Shown in pieces: positions 10,832 to 22,910 of a stretch of DNA of 64,000 nucleotides. The first letter of the stretch is position 1. Each line of letters begins with the position of its first letter. The DNA comes from Monosporascus cannonballus (Eukaryota > Ascomycota > Sordariomycetes > Xylariales), in the NCBI GenBank assembly GCA_004154925.1, contig QJNS01000022.1, positions 310,001 through 374,000 of the forward strand, read 5' to 3'. The notes under the pieces were generated by a model. That model saw only the letters and a program-made list of their open reading frames with translations, had not been told where the DNA came from and did not search any database. The translations under genes and the position numbers were made by a program.

Positions 10832-11420
10832 CTAAGGAATTTTTACCAGCGATGACGGGGTTATCAAGGAAAACCCCTTAGTCAAGGTTTTCGGAAATAG
10901 ACCAGTTAAGGGAATTAATAGACGGTATAAGAAAAAAAGCTTCGGCCTTCGCGCGTTTTTATTTATCCAATTTATTTATTGAGTAAAGACTACAACTGAT
11001 AATTTTAATTCTTCTAGTATAGAAAATTTTCTTTTAACAACGAAGACGAAAAAGGCGACTAATGGTTTCGTTAATGTTATGCTATTTGCGTACAAAATCT
11101 TCCTTTAATTCTTGCTGAAAAGGTAAAAGCGTCTCTTTAACAATAGCGTTTTTGCGATCTAAACGATTTTTTTCCTCCCTAATACAGCGCAAAGAGTTAA
11201 TTGGGACGTCAAAAATATCGTAACGGCAATGGTTTTTAGTATATTCGTTATAACGACGAATTCTTTTAATTATTTAACACTTGGTATTATTTTCGAAATA
11301 AAGCGTATACAGTATAACTTCAAAACCAAATATAACAATGTAAGCAGCCAGAAAATCCAGGTTTTTTGTTTTTTGATTTGAATAACTGTGAGGTTTGCGG
11401 TTAGCGATACGATTTGCCAT
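10758..11420 (-). pseudogene. antisense ORF of element A (about 220 codons)
   Basis: On the strand opposite gag-pol, an ATG at 11420 opens a frame that can be followed without frameshift to a TGA at 10758-10760. The six internal stops are all TAA/TAG, as expected from RIP of Gln codons, and none is TGA. Recognisable segments in order are MANRIANRKPHSYSNQ, IFGFEVILYTLYF, RRYNEYTKNHCRYD, VPINSLRCIREEKNRLD, a charged helical region, and RLRCQKKIF...IKIIS...LYSINKLDK. These align with the antisense frames of B, C and G. The N-terminal part has Cys/Arg-rich positions; the middle looks like a coiled coil. It lies between the chromodomain and the 3' LTR and overlaps the chromodomain. Function is unknown. 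From memory it resembles abundant fungal hypothetical proteins with a LQSLDELxE motif; I could not check this. Confidence 0.75.
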
Positions 11421-11489
11421 GATAAAGAATGGTAACGTATCAGAAAAAGGAAATCTTTAGGGGCAAAGATCCTAGAAAAGGGGAAATCG

Positions 11490-11867
11490 TATCACGACCC
11501 AATCCAAGATCGGTTTCGAAAACGGTCGAACCCACATAAAAAGGGTTACGTAATTTGGATCTCTTTTGGCATTAAGATTTAAATAAATCCAATAGCATTA
11601 GATTTGTAATAATGTCGAGATCTAATAAAGATCTAATTAAACTTATAAGGATATATACGCTTATTATTGCTATAGTTTAGATAGTTTCAGCTTATAATAC
11701 TTATTAATGCCAATAGTTTGCAATAAAATATCGTTATCTAAGGTACCTTTGACATTACGAGACGTAATATGTTACTATATCCATTGCTCAGATTCCCACG
11801 ATATTCCTGCCAACATAAACCCGTACGACTAAGGTTTAATAGTTGGTTAAACCGCCTAACCGTCACA
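11490..11867 (+). repeat. element A 3' LTR, 378 bp
   Basis: Matches the 5' LTR along its full length, with differences mainly of C/T and G/A type. TTACGTAA is at 11546-11553. It ends CGTCACA and is followed by the GTTTA duplication. Confidence 0.92.
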
Positions 11868-12311
11868 GTTTATAATACAACAAATCTTTTAATTACGATA
11901 AAAAAGATTAATTCTTAAATACGTAAGTACTTTCAAAAACTTTGAAATTAAAGCCGAATAAAAAAAAACACAATTAGTGTTTTTATTCATATATTTTATA
12001 AAGATTTCAAGAAATAATATAAAAAAAGAAAATTATTCAAATTAAGCAACTACTTATTTCAAACAAATATATACTAAAAATAATTCAAATCGATACTTAA
12101 GAATTTAAAAAAACAATAAAAAAAGGTAATTTATCTCATACTTTAGTAATATTAAAACGAATTAAAGCAGAAAGTGAAATACCTCTTTTATTTTACGTAA
12201 CACAGTGTTGAAACTTATGGAATTCGGAAGGGTTTAATATAAGAATAAAATCCAAATATAATATTATAATTATTACAAAATAAAATATTATTAAAGTATT
12301 TGTAAGAAATC

Positions 12312-12517
12312 TGTAAGATAATGGACAACTGTGAGCTAGATGAGGTGATCTCCGACCAGTCGGAAAGCGTATTCCAAGAAGGGAGTATATTAGTTGACTT
12401 CCATCTAGCGTTTCCTATTAACTGCTAGATGGTCGATTTATATTAGTAAGTGAGTCGATGGCTGATCGGTGGTTGGTCGGCTACCAGCCACATTCTTATA
12501 GGGGCTGTATTTTCACA
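12312..12517. mobile_element. solo LTR of the element-E family, 206 bp, inside element D
   Basis: Runs from TGTAAGATAATGG to TTTTCACA and matches both 206-bp LTRs of element E (43586-43791, 50759-50964) over its whole length. The flanks read AAATC (12307-12311) and GAATC (12518-12522), a 5-bp duplication with one G/A difference. No internal region remains, so it is probably the product of LTR-LTR recombination. Confidence 0.85.
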
Positions 12518-15500
12518 GAATCTTGACGATAAAGAAATTAAACTCCCGTTTTAAAAGTACTATTAATAAGCTTAAACGGGGAATTATTCGATAAAATTAA
12601 ATAAACCTTTAACATAATTTAATCCTAATACGAATAAAGATTGTTATAATAAAACTTTCGACGCGGTATATGAAGAGCCTAGAAATTAATCAAAAAGTAT
12701 TAAAAAACAGTTAGACGCATTAAAATATAATTAAATAAATAGCTGAAATAAGTAGAATATATTTGTTACGAAATTTTTAATTAATATAAGAAAATATATA
12801 ATTTGTATGATAAATAACAAAAATAATGGGTAAGTGACGAATATAAAATAAATTTCTCAAATCTTATATATATATGTATAAAATTCAATTTTTTTGAATC
12901 AAATTGAAAATAATAAAATATATCAGTAATAATATTAATACTTTTGAATTATTGTTTTATAAAATATCATCGATAAACAAATAACATCATTTAATACACC
13001 AAAGAAACGAATATTTATATATTTTATTATATTTTTATAATTAATATAATTATTAATCCGTAAAAAGGGTAATTAGCATATAATAAAAAATATTATTACA
13101 AATTATTATAAATTTTACTCTTTAATTAATGAAACATTATAAACACCGAAAAATATAATCTTTAAAACGATGCGATAATTTAATTAAGATATTTATTACG
13201 AAACCTCTAGGTTATAAAAAACTTAATAAGATATTATGCGTTATACGAAAAAAATATATTTAATAAAACAAAGAAATATACAATATTTAAAACATTTTAA
13301 TATAATTTGAAAAATAAATTTGTATACGAAAACGATAAATTTTAGAATTAAAAATACTATACAAAACAATGTAAACAAAACTTAATAAACTTCAAAAGCA
13401 ATCAAAAAAAGGTTATTTATAAGAAATTCGTAAATAACGAAACTTAAAGAAATTTAATAGAATTTTCAAAAAAAGGTTTTTACTACGACGATAAACGTCG
13501 TTAATAACCTTATTATATGAAATATACGAATTAAAACAAATTAATTTATCGTAACAATATCTTACGAAATTTTGAACAAGATTTATATCATACGGAATAT
13601 TATAACTATATTTAAATTATTATAAAAATATAAATTAAAACTTTATATAATTACGAAAATCGAAAATCAAGAATTCGTTTATGACAACGAAAATATTTAG
13701 CACGAAATTAATTATTTCGAAAATTTTATTTAAGGACGATATTAAACGATTAAGTTCGATATTATTTTATTCAAAAATTACGATATAAATTTTTTAAGAA
13801 AAAAACTATGAATACATTATAATAAAGTTTTTGTCGACGAAACAATTAATAAAATAAATTTTGCTTGATGTGCCGTTAATAAATAGAAAAAGCAAAAAAT
13901 GATCTTCAAATATTGAATTAACAAGTATAAGATAAATATATTATTTCTTAAAAGAACCAAATTTAAAAAAAGTGGATAGCAATAGAAATACCGCATACTA
14001 TTATTATTATTGGAACATAATAAATACAATTATAAACTAATTATAAAACATAATTTATTTATATGTTTTGACCTAATTCGTAATTTAATTACAAGTAAAA
14101 CATGCATTTTTAAAAGAATATTTGGAAAATCACTTATAAAAAATAAATATACTATTCGAAATTATTGGTAAATATTTTATCTTTTTCATACGTAAAAAAA
14201 TAATAAATTTCAATTTTTAATCGATGATTAACAATTCAATAATATTATTATTATTCTTAATTGTTAAAATAAGAAACCGATTTTAAGGAATTAGGTAATT
14301 TTTAATGTTTGAAAATAGAAATAAATATAACTTTACTTAAATTAAATGAATATAAATACAAAATAACTTTGAAAACAAGATGTAAATTATGCAGATATTT
14401 AATAACGTTTATAAAATTTTCAAACGTATTAATAATACTTTAACGAATAATAAATTATATATTACGAAGACACGTTCGTATTCTTTTTATACCTTGTTTT
14501 GATAATTTATTTATTTATTCGAATATCGAAAAAATATATACACAATACGTTTATTAAATTTTCAAAATTTTGTAGAACGTTAAAGTATTAATTAACATGA
14601 AAAGAATTTAATTTTGTGAATAGGAAATTCAGTTCTTAAATATATTGTTGTTCTAAAATATATTAAAATACGCTTTAGGTGTTATTAAAAAAATAAAAGT
14701 ATTTTTGAATTTACTAATACCTAGAAATGATTTATTCGATATTTTACTAAAATTAATGTATTTTTAATTAATCTTATTAAACGTCTTATATATATATTGC
14801 AAATATAACAACCATTTTAAAATATTACAAACATAGTTAATAATAAGTCAATAAGTTAATACTAAAGATACACAATTTATGATATTTCATCGAATTAAAA
14901 ATTAATATTTCGAATAATATATTAAAGACACTATTTAAGTTACGATATAATTAATACAAATTATAATTTCTCGTATTTCTTTCGTATAAATTAAAAGCAA
15001 ATCGAATTGAAATACGTTACTTCATATAAAAAATTTATGATTATTATTATAACCTTGCGAAAGTTTAGGTATCTTTTTAATAAATATTTCTTTTAAATTA
15101 AAGTTTTTAAAGATTATTAAAATTGCACCTCTTATACTATAATATAAAAATTTACTAGACGATAATTTATATACGAAAAAAATAGCAAATTTCGATTTCA
15201 TTATTATTTAAAAAAGGGCTTAAAACGATAAAAATAATATTTTAAATAAGTAATTACACTTCGAAAACTAATTGATTAAAATTAATTATATTATATTCTA
15301 TATTATTGGAAAACCCATTTTCGGTTTTTTACACTATAATAATATAGGTTTTAATATATAATATATGTTAAAACATTAAAAATATACCAAAATTTATGCT
15401 GAAAAAGTAAATACATTATAAGTTTCAAAGAAATATTAGTTAAACTTTATATATAATATATATACCATTTAACTATATAAATATTTAAGGGTTTATAAAT

Positions 15501-16133
15501 ATTTGAAACGATTTTAGCGAATTCATTATTTTTTAAAATAAAAATAATAATTAAAAGAGTTATAATAATAATATTGTTTTGTAATAAAATTGAAATCTAA
15601 TAAGATACGCCTTATTGAAAATTATAATTATTATTAATTTTAAAGATATTATAAAGGTTAATAGTTATAAACTTTATTAATAAATTTTAAATTCCAAAAT
15701 CCAGGAATAAAAATATATTACTATAATATTTGCATAATTATTAATCAACATACAAAATCTCTCTATTTTTCTATTTTAGTAGAAACATTATATTAAATAA
15801 AAAACATAAAGTCTTTAAATGTAAATTTTAATATATACGAATTATTATAACAAATTATTTGCAATACACATTTTACGTGTATTTTAAATTTTAAGTTATT
15901 TAACGTATGGAAACTTTAAACAAATAACGAAATAAAACCATTAAATTAAATATTAAAAATATATTTAAAACGTTATATAAATTTCGAACGAACTAAATAG
16001 TTTAGAAGTTTTTTCTTACGTAATCAATATATAATATAAATTATTATAAAGATATTAAAATGATTTTAATTAATATAAATTTTTATTTTATATATAATAT
16101 TTATAAAAAAAACATATAACGAATTTATTAATG
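12518..16133. pseudogene. pol: element D internal region (pol remnants)
   Basis: AT-rich sequence that aligns with gag-pol of A and B at word level, for example the protease-like stretch around 13500-13800 and RT-like sequence near 14170-14650, but almost every frame is closed. The longest open frame (13817-14029, minus) is not a gene. The TAATG at 16129-16133 is the left target duplication of element B. Confidence 0.6.
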
Positions 16134-16448
16134 TGTTATAACCTAACGGGCTGCGGTCTCCAGAAACGGTCTACCACGACCTAACTACGAATGCGCGATA
16201 GGGCAGGTCACGTGTTGGATTACCAACTTACTGGTGGTAAGCCAATAAGCCAGATTAAGATATATATGCTTATTATTTTTATAACTTATATAATTTTATC
16301 TTATAATAATATGTCGTTATTTAAAATATTTTTAATATTACTAAATATAATATGTTGTTATATTTATTACCCAGTTTTTATGATATTTTATTAATATAAA
16401 TTCGTATAAATAAGGTTTAATAACTAATTAAGTCGTTTAATCGTTATA
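16134..16448 (+). repeat. element B 5' LTR
   Basis: Starts TGTTATAACC, contains GAAACGGTC, the E-box-like TCACGTGT (16208-16215) and one hairpin unit (CTTACTGG near 16226), and ends with the common R-U5 half. Confidence 0.88.
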
Positions 16449-17482
16449 CGTTATAAACCTTTATTTAATAATACCGTTAAACTTTGAACAATATCGCCGA
16501 TATTATATTTACTAGTAAACAGCCCAAATAACCTACGTACCAGGTCCCCGATAACTCGGATACCGGAATAAAATCCGAAAAAAAAAAGAAATAATTTTGT
16601 TTTTTTCGTAAAGAAATTCTCCGACGCCTAGATACCATAAACGAACCCATTTTCCAGCTTAAAAAGGATAATAACGATCTTACGACGTCTTTTTAAGCCG
16701 CCCATTAGAAATTTAGAAAAAAAAAAGCTCTCGAAATCGAAAAACCCTTTTGAATAAGCCAGGTTATTTAGTTAAATTTTATTAAAAAATTAAGAAAACT
16801 CTTTATACTTTTTAAATTAGAACTTTTTAACGGAATCTTAATTAAGTTATAATTGTTTTTAACCTAATACCAAACATATTTCGAGTATTTTTTTTATTCG
16901 ACTTATTACGTTTATTATAAGACTTAAATTCGTAATCGGACGATTTATTAAAAATGTAATTATTTATTTTAAGCCCATTATAAAAAATATGTTATTTTAT
17001 TAATCGAAAAACGAAACCCGGAAATAGTACAAATATGTAATAATTATAAATAATTTAAGCAAATATTAATAAAGATTTTCGCAATAATAAACAAAAAAAT
17101 GAAGGCCGAAATGCAAATTTAATAATTACGACAAAACGGATTAATATCTAGTTACGGTAATACGTTTATTTAATTAGCCTGTAAGCTAAATTAGAGACCA
17201 AAAATATTAATGCTCAAATTTTTCAATAACTTAAAAAAATATAGGAAAAGTTTTTTAAGCTAAATTAACCTAATTATTTATCGGATTATATCGTTATAGC
17301 AATTAAAATCGATGATCGGCAATACGCCTAGAGTATTAAAAGCACCAGAGGAAAAAAATAATAACAAACCTCGATATATGACTAATATCAGCGTTTTTCG
17401 ATGCAGTAATACTTTTTATAGTACGGAATTAAAACTTATAGAGTTTGGAATTACTTATAAGAAAAACTAAAGCCAGATTAAA

Positions 17483-17524
17483 TACTTTAATTACAACAAG
17501 ATGGGGCATAAGGCAGTATGGTAT
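17483..17524 (+). pseudogene. gag: element B gag zinc knuckle, Cys changed to Tyr
   Basis: Fourteen codons read YFNYNKMGHKAVWY, the CX2CX4HX4C knuckle with all three Cys positions changed to Tyr and the His kept. Three parallel Cys-to-Tyr changes fit G-to-A RIP. The rest of gag (16560-17700) is full of TAA/TAG. Confidence 0.75.
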
Positions 17525-19319
17525 AAGGCGCCTAAAAGACCCCGTTAGAAAAATTAAAAATTAGTACCTAAAGAATAATCCAGAAAAAAATCAAAAAACG
17601 GAACTAAACTTATTAACAAAATTCGGCCTAAGTACGTACCGGGCCCTTTATGGCGAAAGATTTAATAAGAGATGCAAAAAGCTAAAAGATTAACGTAATA
17701 AATATCATAATTATAACAAGAAAGATTATAAAGATAATTACGTAAATATTAGAATTAAACAAAAAAATCTGTCCCGGAACCTCTAATCGATGCGACAGAA
17801 AACATGCCATATATTGTTGACGACGAAAATATCCTAATTATAAGAAATAAAAATAATATATCTACGAACGAATTACCTGTATGTATTATAAAAATTTCAA
17901 CTTTTTAAACCGATTCGGAAATAATAAAAACGATAAATAATAATATCGATATTTTCAATTTATATCCTCAGGAGATATTTACCAGTTAGCCGAAATAAAA
18001 AGCTGGTTCGAAAAAAAGTAATATCTGCAGAAATACCTTTTTTATTATTATGACTAATACGATTACCAAACGGAAAAAGACGTAAGTTAATATAGAATAA
18101 AGAAATACTGCCAAAAAGCTATTATAAAATTTATTTTTAATTAATATTTATTATAAACCTCAACGAAAGAAAATATATTAAGGAAAAAATACGTTAATTT
18201 ATAAGGGAGCTCTGGAGCGATAGTTAGTACGAGGTACAATAGGATGCGGTCGAAACTATGAAAAAATAATTTATTTAATAAGGAAAAAAACTATAGCAAA
18301 ATTAAGAATAATTGATATAACTTAAAGGAATAATACGCCGATAATAACGATAAATATAGCAACTTAACGCGTTAAATATAAAAACATGAATAAAGCTCGA
18401 TAAATTGGAAAAGAAATTAAAAAAAGATTATCTATAAAAAGCCGTAAAATAACGAAACTTAAAGAAGTTAAAAGGAATTCCTAAAAAGGGCTTTAAATAC
18501 GATAATAGGAACTGTTAATAACCTTATTATTTTTGAAATACGAATTAGAACGTACTAGTATACCGCAATAGTGGATTACTGAGTTTTGGGCGGAAATTAT
18601 ATTGTACCAAATATAGTTAATAGGTTCAAATTACTATAAAGATCTAAGTTAGAACCTTATATAGTTACGAATACCGAAAGTTAGGAATTCGCTTATAATA
18701 ACGGGAGAACTATATGCGAAATTAATTATTTCGAGATTTTTTATTCAAGGACGATATTAAACATTTTATTTCGATATCGTTTTATTTGGGAATTACGATA
18801 TAATCTTAAGATTACTATAAATACGCCAATACAAAGTTTTAATTAATAAAAAGGTTAGCTAGATAAAAATTATTTTATATCTTATTAACGGATAAAAAAA
18901 TTAATATCTTAATATTCGATGAAAAATGGCGACGAATATAGGCATAAACATACGATAAAATCCTTATTACTTAAAGGATAAAATATCAAAAAAAAATAAG
19001 TATTAAAGAAACATATAACATATTATTATTATTATCAAACCAAACCTAAAGTAATTAAATGATAACTTAAAATTATAACCCTAAATGTTAAAAGATCTAA
19101 TTAATATATTATTATAATATTATCGATATAAATAACTTTTTAAAAAAGAACTCCATACGAAATTACCAGAATGTAGCATATAAAATTATGAAATAATTCT
19201 TAAGAAAGAATCTTTGACAAAATGTTATCCCATTTACAGTCTTAACGGAAATGAATTACGCGTTTTTAAAAAATACGTAGAAAATTAGCTATAGAAAAGA
19301 TAAATTTGACCTTTAAAGT

Positions 19320-19740
19320 TAACAGCAGAATATCTAATATTCTTCGTATCAAGAAAAACGAAAGATTACGACTTATAGTTAATTATTAATAATTAAACGA
19401 TATTATTACCTCTAATTTCAAAAATAAGAGACCGACTTTACAAAACCAAATAGTTTATAAAATTCGATTTTAGAAATAAATATAACTTTATTAAAATCAA
19501 AAAAGAATACGAATAAAAAAATAGCTTTTAGGATAAAATACGGATTATTTAAATATTTGATTATATTAATAAAATTTACGAACGTAGTAACAACCTTCCA
19601 ACGAATGGTTAATTACGTACTATAAGAATCTTTCGATATTTTCGTCGTTTGCTATTTTAACGATATTTTCATTTTTTCAAAAACGGAAAAAACATATATA
19701 GGATACGTCTATAAAGTTCTTTAAGTTTTACAAAACGCAA
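19320..19740 (+). pseudogene. pol: element B reverse transcriptase remnant
   Basis: Aligns with the element A RT core. It keeps a stretch reading YLIILIKFTNVVTTFQ-like and a VVCYFNDIFIF-like catalytic motif in which one Asp has become Asn. The frame is broken by many stops. Downstream frames at 20150-20528 fall in the RNase H/connection part and are fragments, not genes. Confidence 0.7.
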
Positions 19741-21734
19741 AGCTGTTTGTTAACGCGGAAAAAAATTAGTTCTACGTATAAGAAGTAAAATATTTAGGAT
19801 TTATCATTACCCTAGGAAATATCAAAATAAACCCTAAAAAAATCGCCGTAATCATAAGATAACAAATACCAATTACGGTTAAAAAGGTACAGGCATTTTT
19901 TGGATTCGATAATTATTATAGGAAGTTTATTCGAAACTTTAGCAGGATAACTATATCCTTAACGAATTTTACAAAAAAAAGTTCGAATAAACGTCTAAAA
20001 CAAAAAAGAAGTTTTAGGATAGTAAGGATGCGATTACCAGCAAGCCAGTATTAATTATATATAATTTAGCACGCTCTGTTAAATTAAAAACCGACATTTC
20101 GGATTACGCGTTAAGCGTAATAATCGGATAACGATAAAATTAAGGCAAATTATACCTTATTGCATTTTTTATATAAGTTAAAAAAACCGAATTTAATTAT
20201 CGTATTCCAAATAAAAAAGCTTATGGCCATTATTATAGATTTCCGAAAGTTCAAGTATTTCTTAGACATTTGCACCAAATTAAAGTTTATACAAATTATC
20301 AAAATCTTACCCGATTTATTACGACTAAGGAATTTACAGAACGATAATTTCGTTGTACGAAAAAATTGGCGAATTTCGATTTCGTTATTATTTATAAAAC
20401 GGCTGAAAAATGACAAAGCCGATATTTTAAATAGACGACCAAATTTCGAAAAAAAGTTAGTTAAAATTAGCTATATAATTTTTAACATTATTACAAAAAA
20501 ACTTTATAGCTGCAATAAATTGCGATAATCCGAGCAGTATCTTTTGATATATATCAAAAAATCCAGCAGTAAAACGACGGTTTTCTAAAAAAACCAAAAA
20601 AGGGACAAAATACAAGTTCTAGAAAAATACTAAAAAGATCTAATACGAAACATATATAAATATCAGTTACATAAATATCTAGAGATTTATAATATCTTAA
20701 AACGGCTTTAACGTACATATTTTTCCCTTAAGATAAAGTTAACGATTTAAAAAGTAATTTAATAATACGATATTTGCGCCAAAACGAAAGCTCGATGACA
20801 TAAGTTATACGAAAAATTATAGCTATTATTAATCGCAAAGCGACCATAATCTTTATTTATATTCAACTTTATTATCAAACTCCTTATGTGAAAAAATCCA
20901 ATTACAGGAATACATTATATTAGCATTTTCGTAATTCTTGATCGATTTATGAAATTGTTTTATTTTTTATCATATTATAAGGATATAAACGCCGAATAAA
21001 TAGCATATAATTTTTTCAACTTTATTTGTAATATATACGAATTACTAATAAAAATTATTTCAAATATGGAATTAATTTTCGTATTTAAGTTTTGGCAAAG
21101 CCTTAAAATACAAATCGGTCTAAACTATCAATAATTTAATATATTTAAACTGTAAACTGACGGATAAATAAAATAAACAAATTAAACTTTAGAAATTTAC
21201 TTATAATATTGTATTAATTATGAACAAAATAACTGAGTTAAAAAGTTACCTATTACTTAATTAACTTATAATATTAATTATTACGAAAACATTAAAATAT
21301 TACTTACGAACATAAAATGTAGTTTTATATTAAAAGTTTATAAAAAAGCACCTAACAACGGCCTAATTAATATAAAATAATTCTTATATCGGAATAATTA
21401 CGATAATTATATCAAAAGATAAAAACGGAACTAAATTCGCACGAAATCAAATAAGTAAGTATTGTAACTAGAAAATATTAAGAAGATTAACTTTCGAAAA
21501 AAGAAAAATAATCTTTTTCATTACAAAAAAAGGTTAAATAAAACGACCAAACAAAAAACTTAAATTTAATTATATCGATCCTTATAAAATCACTAAGAAA
21601 ATATCAAAATATAATTACCAATGAAAACTTTTACCAAAGGTTGAATTCCATTTAATTTTTTACGTTTTTTATTCGAATTACTAGCAAACACAATTAAGGT
21701 ACATACGGTACAAAACGATATTAAAGTAAAAAAC

Positions 21735-22156
21735 TGTGACGGCTTGGGATTTAACCAATTATTAAACCTGAATTATATATGTTTATATTAACAAAAGTAT
21801 TATAAAAATCTAAACAATAAATATAATAATATATTATATCTTATAATACCAAGGATACCTTAGGTAACGAAATATTATTACAAGCTAAAGTTATTTAAAC
21901 TATAAAAATAATAAGCGTATATATCTTTTTATAAATCCCGTTAAATCCCTTGGATCATTCCGAATCCATATTGGATAATTGCATAAATCCCGTTGGATCT
22001 CTTGGATCACTCCGGATCCATATTTAATAACTGCATGGATCTCGTTAAATCCTTTAAATCATTCCGGGTCCATATTACGTAATTTCGACCCACTTAAGTC
22101 CTATTTCGGTCACTAAGTAATCGTTTCCGAAACCCTTCCTTGGCTAGATTATAACA
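21735..22156 (-). repeat. element C 3' LTR, 422 bp
   Basis: Read on the minus strand it runs from TGTTATAATC to CCGTCACA. U3 holds three direct copies of a 52-bp unit (21931-21982, 21983-22034, 22035 to about 22080) rich in GGATC/GGATCC words, and TTACGTAA at 22075-22082. The other LTR keeps TCACGTGA at this place. Confidence 0.9.
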
Positions 22157-22224
22157 CGATCTCCCTTTTTCTCAAATTTTGCCCTTAAGATTTTTCTAGT
22201 AAATTCCATTTTCTATTTATTACC

Positions 22225-22910
22225 ATGTTTAGCCGAATAATCAAAAACCGTAAACGTATTAACTAAAAAAAAAAGCGCGAAACCTTGGCTTTTTTTATTT
22301 TCAACTTTGGTTTTGAAGTTATACCTTATATACTCTATTTCCGTACTAGCGATTTCCGCACCATATCAGACGATATAGTGCGTTATTAACAATATATCCT
22401 GAAAAAACGTTATTACGATAATTCTGGTATTTCTTTTTCTTCTTTGGTTAACATTAACAAAAAAAAATAAAGCGTTTACGGTTAAAAAGTTTTTCCGCTC
22501 GATAATATCTTCGTAATATTCGTCAAAAATTATTAACCGTATCCCGTCGTTTAAATAAGGTATTATTTCGTTTAGAGCGCCTTCGTACTTAACAAAATTT
22601 CCTCCGTAAAAAAGGTATAAAAATGGTTAACCGGGATCTTTAATCCTTGGACGAATTAGAAAAATAAAAAAAGGCTAATCGTTTAAAGGCAAAACGCGAA
22701 CGTCTGGAAATCAAATTTCGCGTTACGCTTTCCAAATAATCTTATTTTTTCGATCTTATCGTAAATATAGATTGGGACGCGATTATCGCCGGTAATTCCG
22801 CCATTACTAATAAAAAATTCTTTAATAAACATTAAGCGCGAATAAAATTCTTAGCGGGTTTCCAGGTATTCTCGAAATCCGGATGTTTTTTCCACTTAAT
22901 CAAATACTGA
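22225..22910 (+). pseudogene. antisense ORF of element C
   Basis: Opposite in direction to C's gag-pol. An ATG at 22225 opens MFSRIIKNRKRIN, then RETLAFFIFNFGFEVIPY, ILYFRTSDFRTISDD, IVRYxQYILKKRYYDNSG and ISFSSLVNINKKK. Near 22460 a run of A residues breaks the frame by one base. The shifted frame continues with RRLNKVLFRLERLRTQQNF, LRKKGIKMVNRDLxSLDELE, a charged stretch, and VNIDWDAIIAGNSAIT to a TGA at 22908-22910. The first part aligns with A (FGFEVI.Y.LYF) and the second with the A, B and G copies. Nearly all stops are TAA/TAG. The end overlaps the chromodomain antisense. Function unknown. Confidence 0.72.

Larger units (their letters stand above)
5124..11867 (+). mobile_element. element A: Ty3/gypsy chromovirus, 6744 bp
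   Basis: Two 378-bp LTRs (5124-5501 and 11490-11867) flank an internal region in the order gag with zinc knuckle, retropepsin, reverse transcriptase, integrase and chromodomain, followed by an antisense frame. The insertion duplicates GTTTA (5119-5123 and 11868-11872), placing it inside element D. The left LTR starts TGTCACGACC; in the right LTR the terminal TG is mutated to TA, as RIP would do. It is the best preserved element of the nest, yet every long frame contains RIP-type stops, so it is inactive. Confidence 0.92.

Noticed and set aside
20150..20528. Overlapping plus and minus frames of 122 and 88 residues
   Set aside because: They fall in the RNase H/integrase part of element B's pol. 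The plus frame is a surviving pol fragment, the minus one its shadow.
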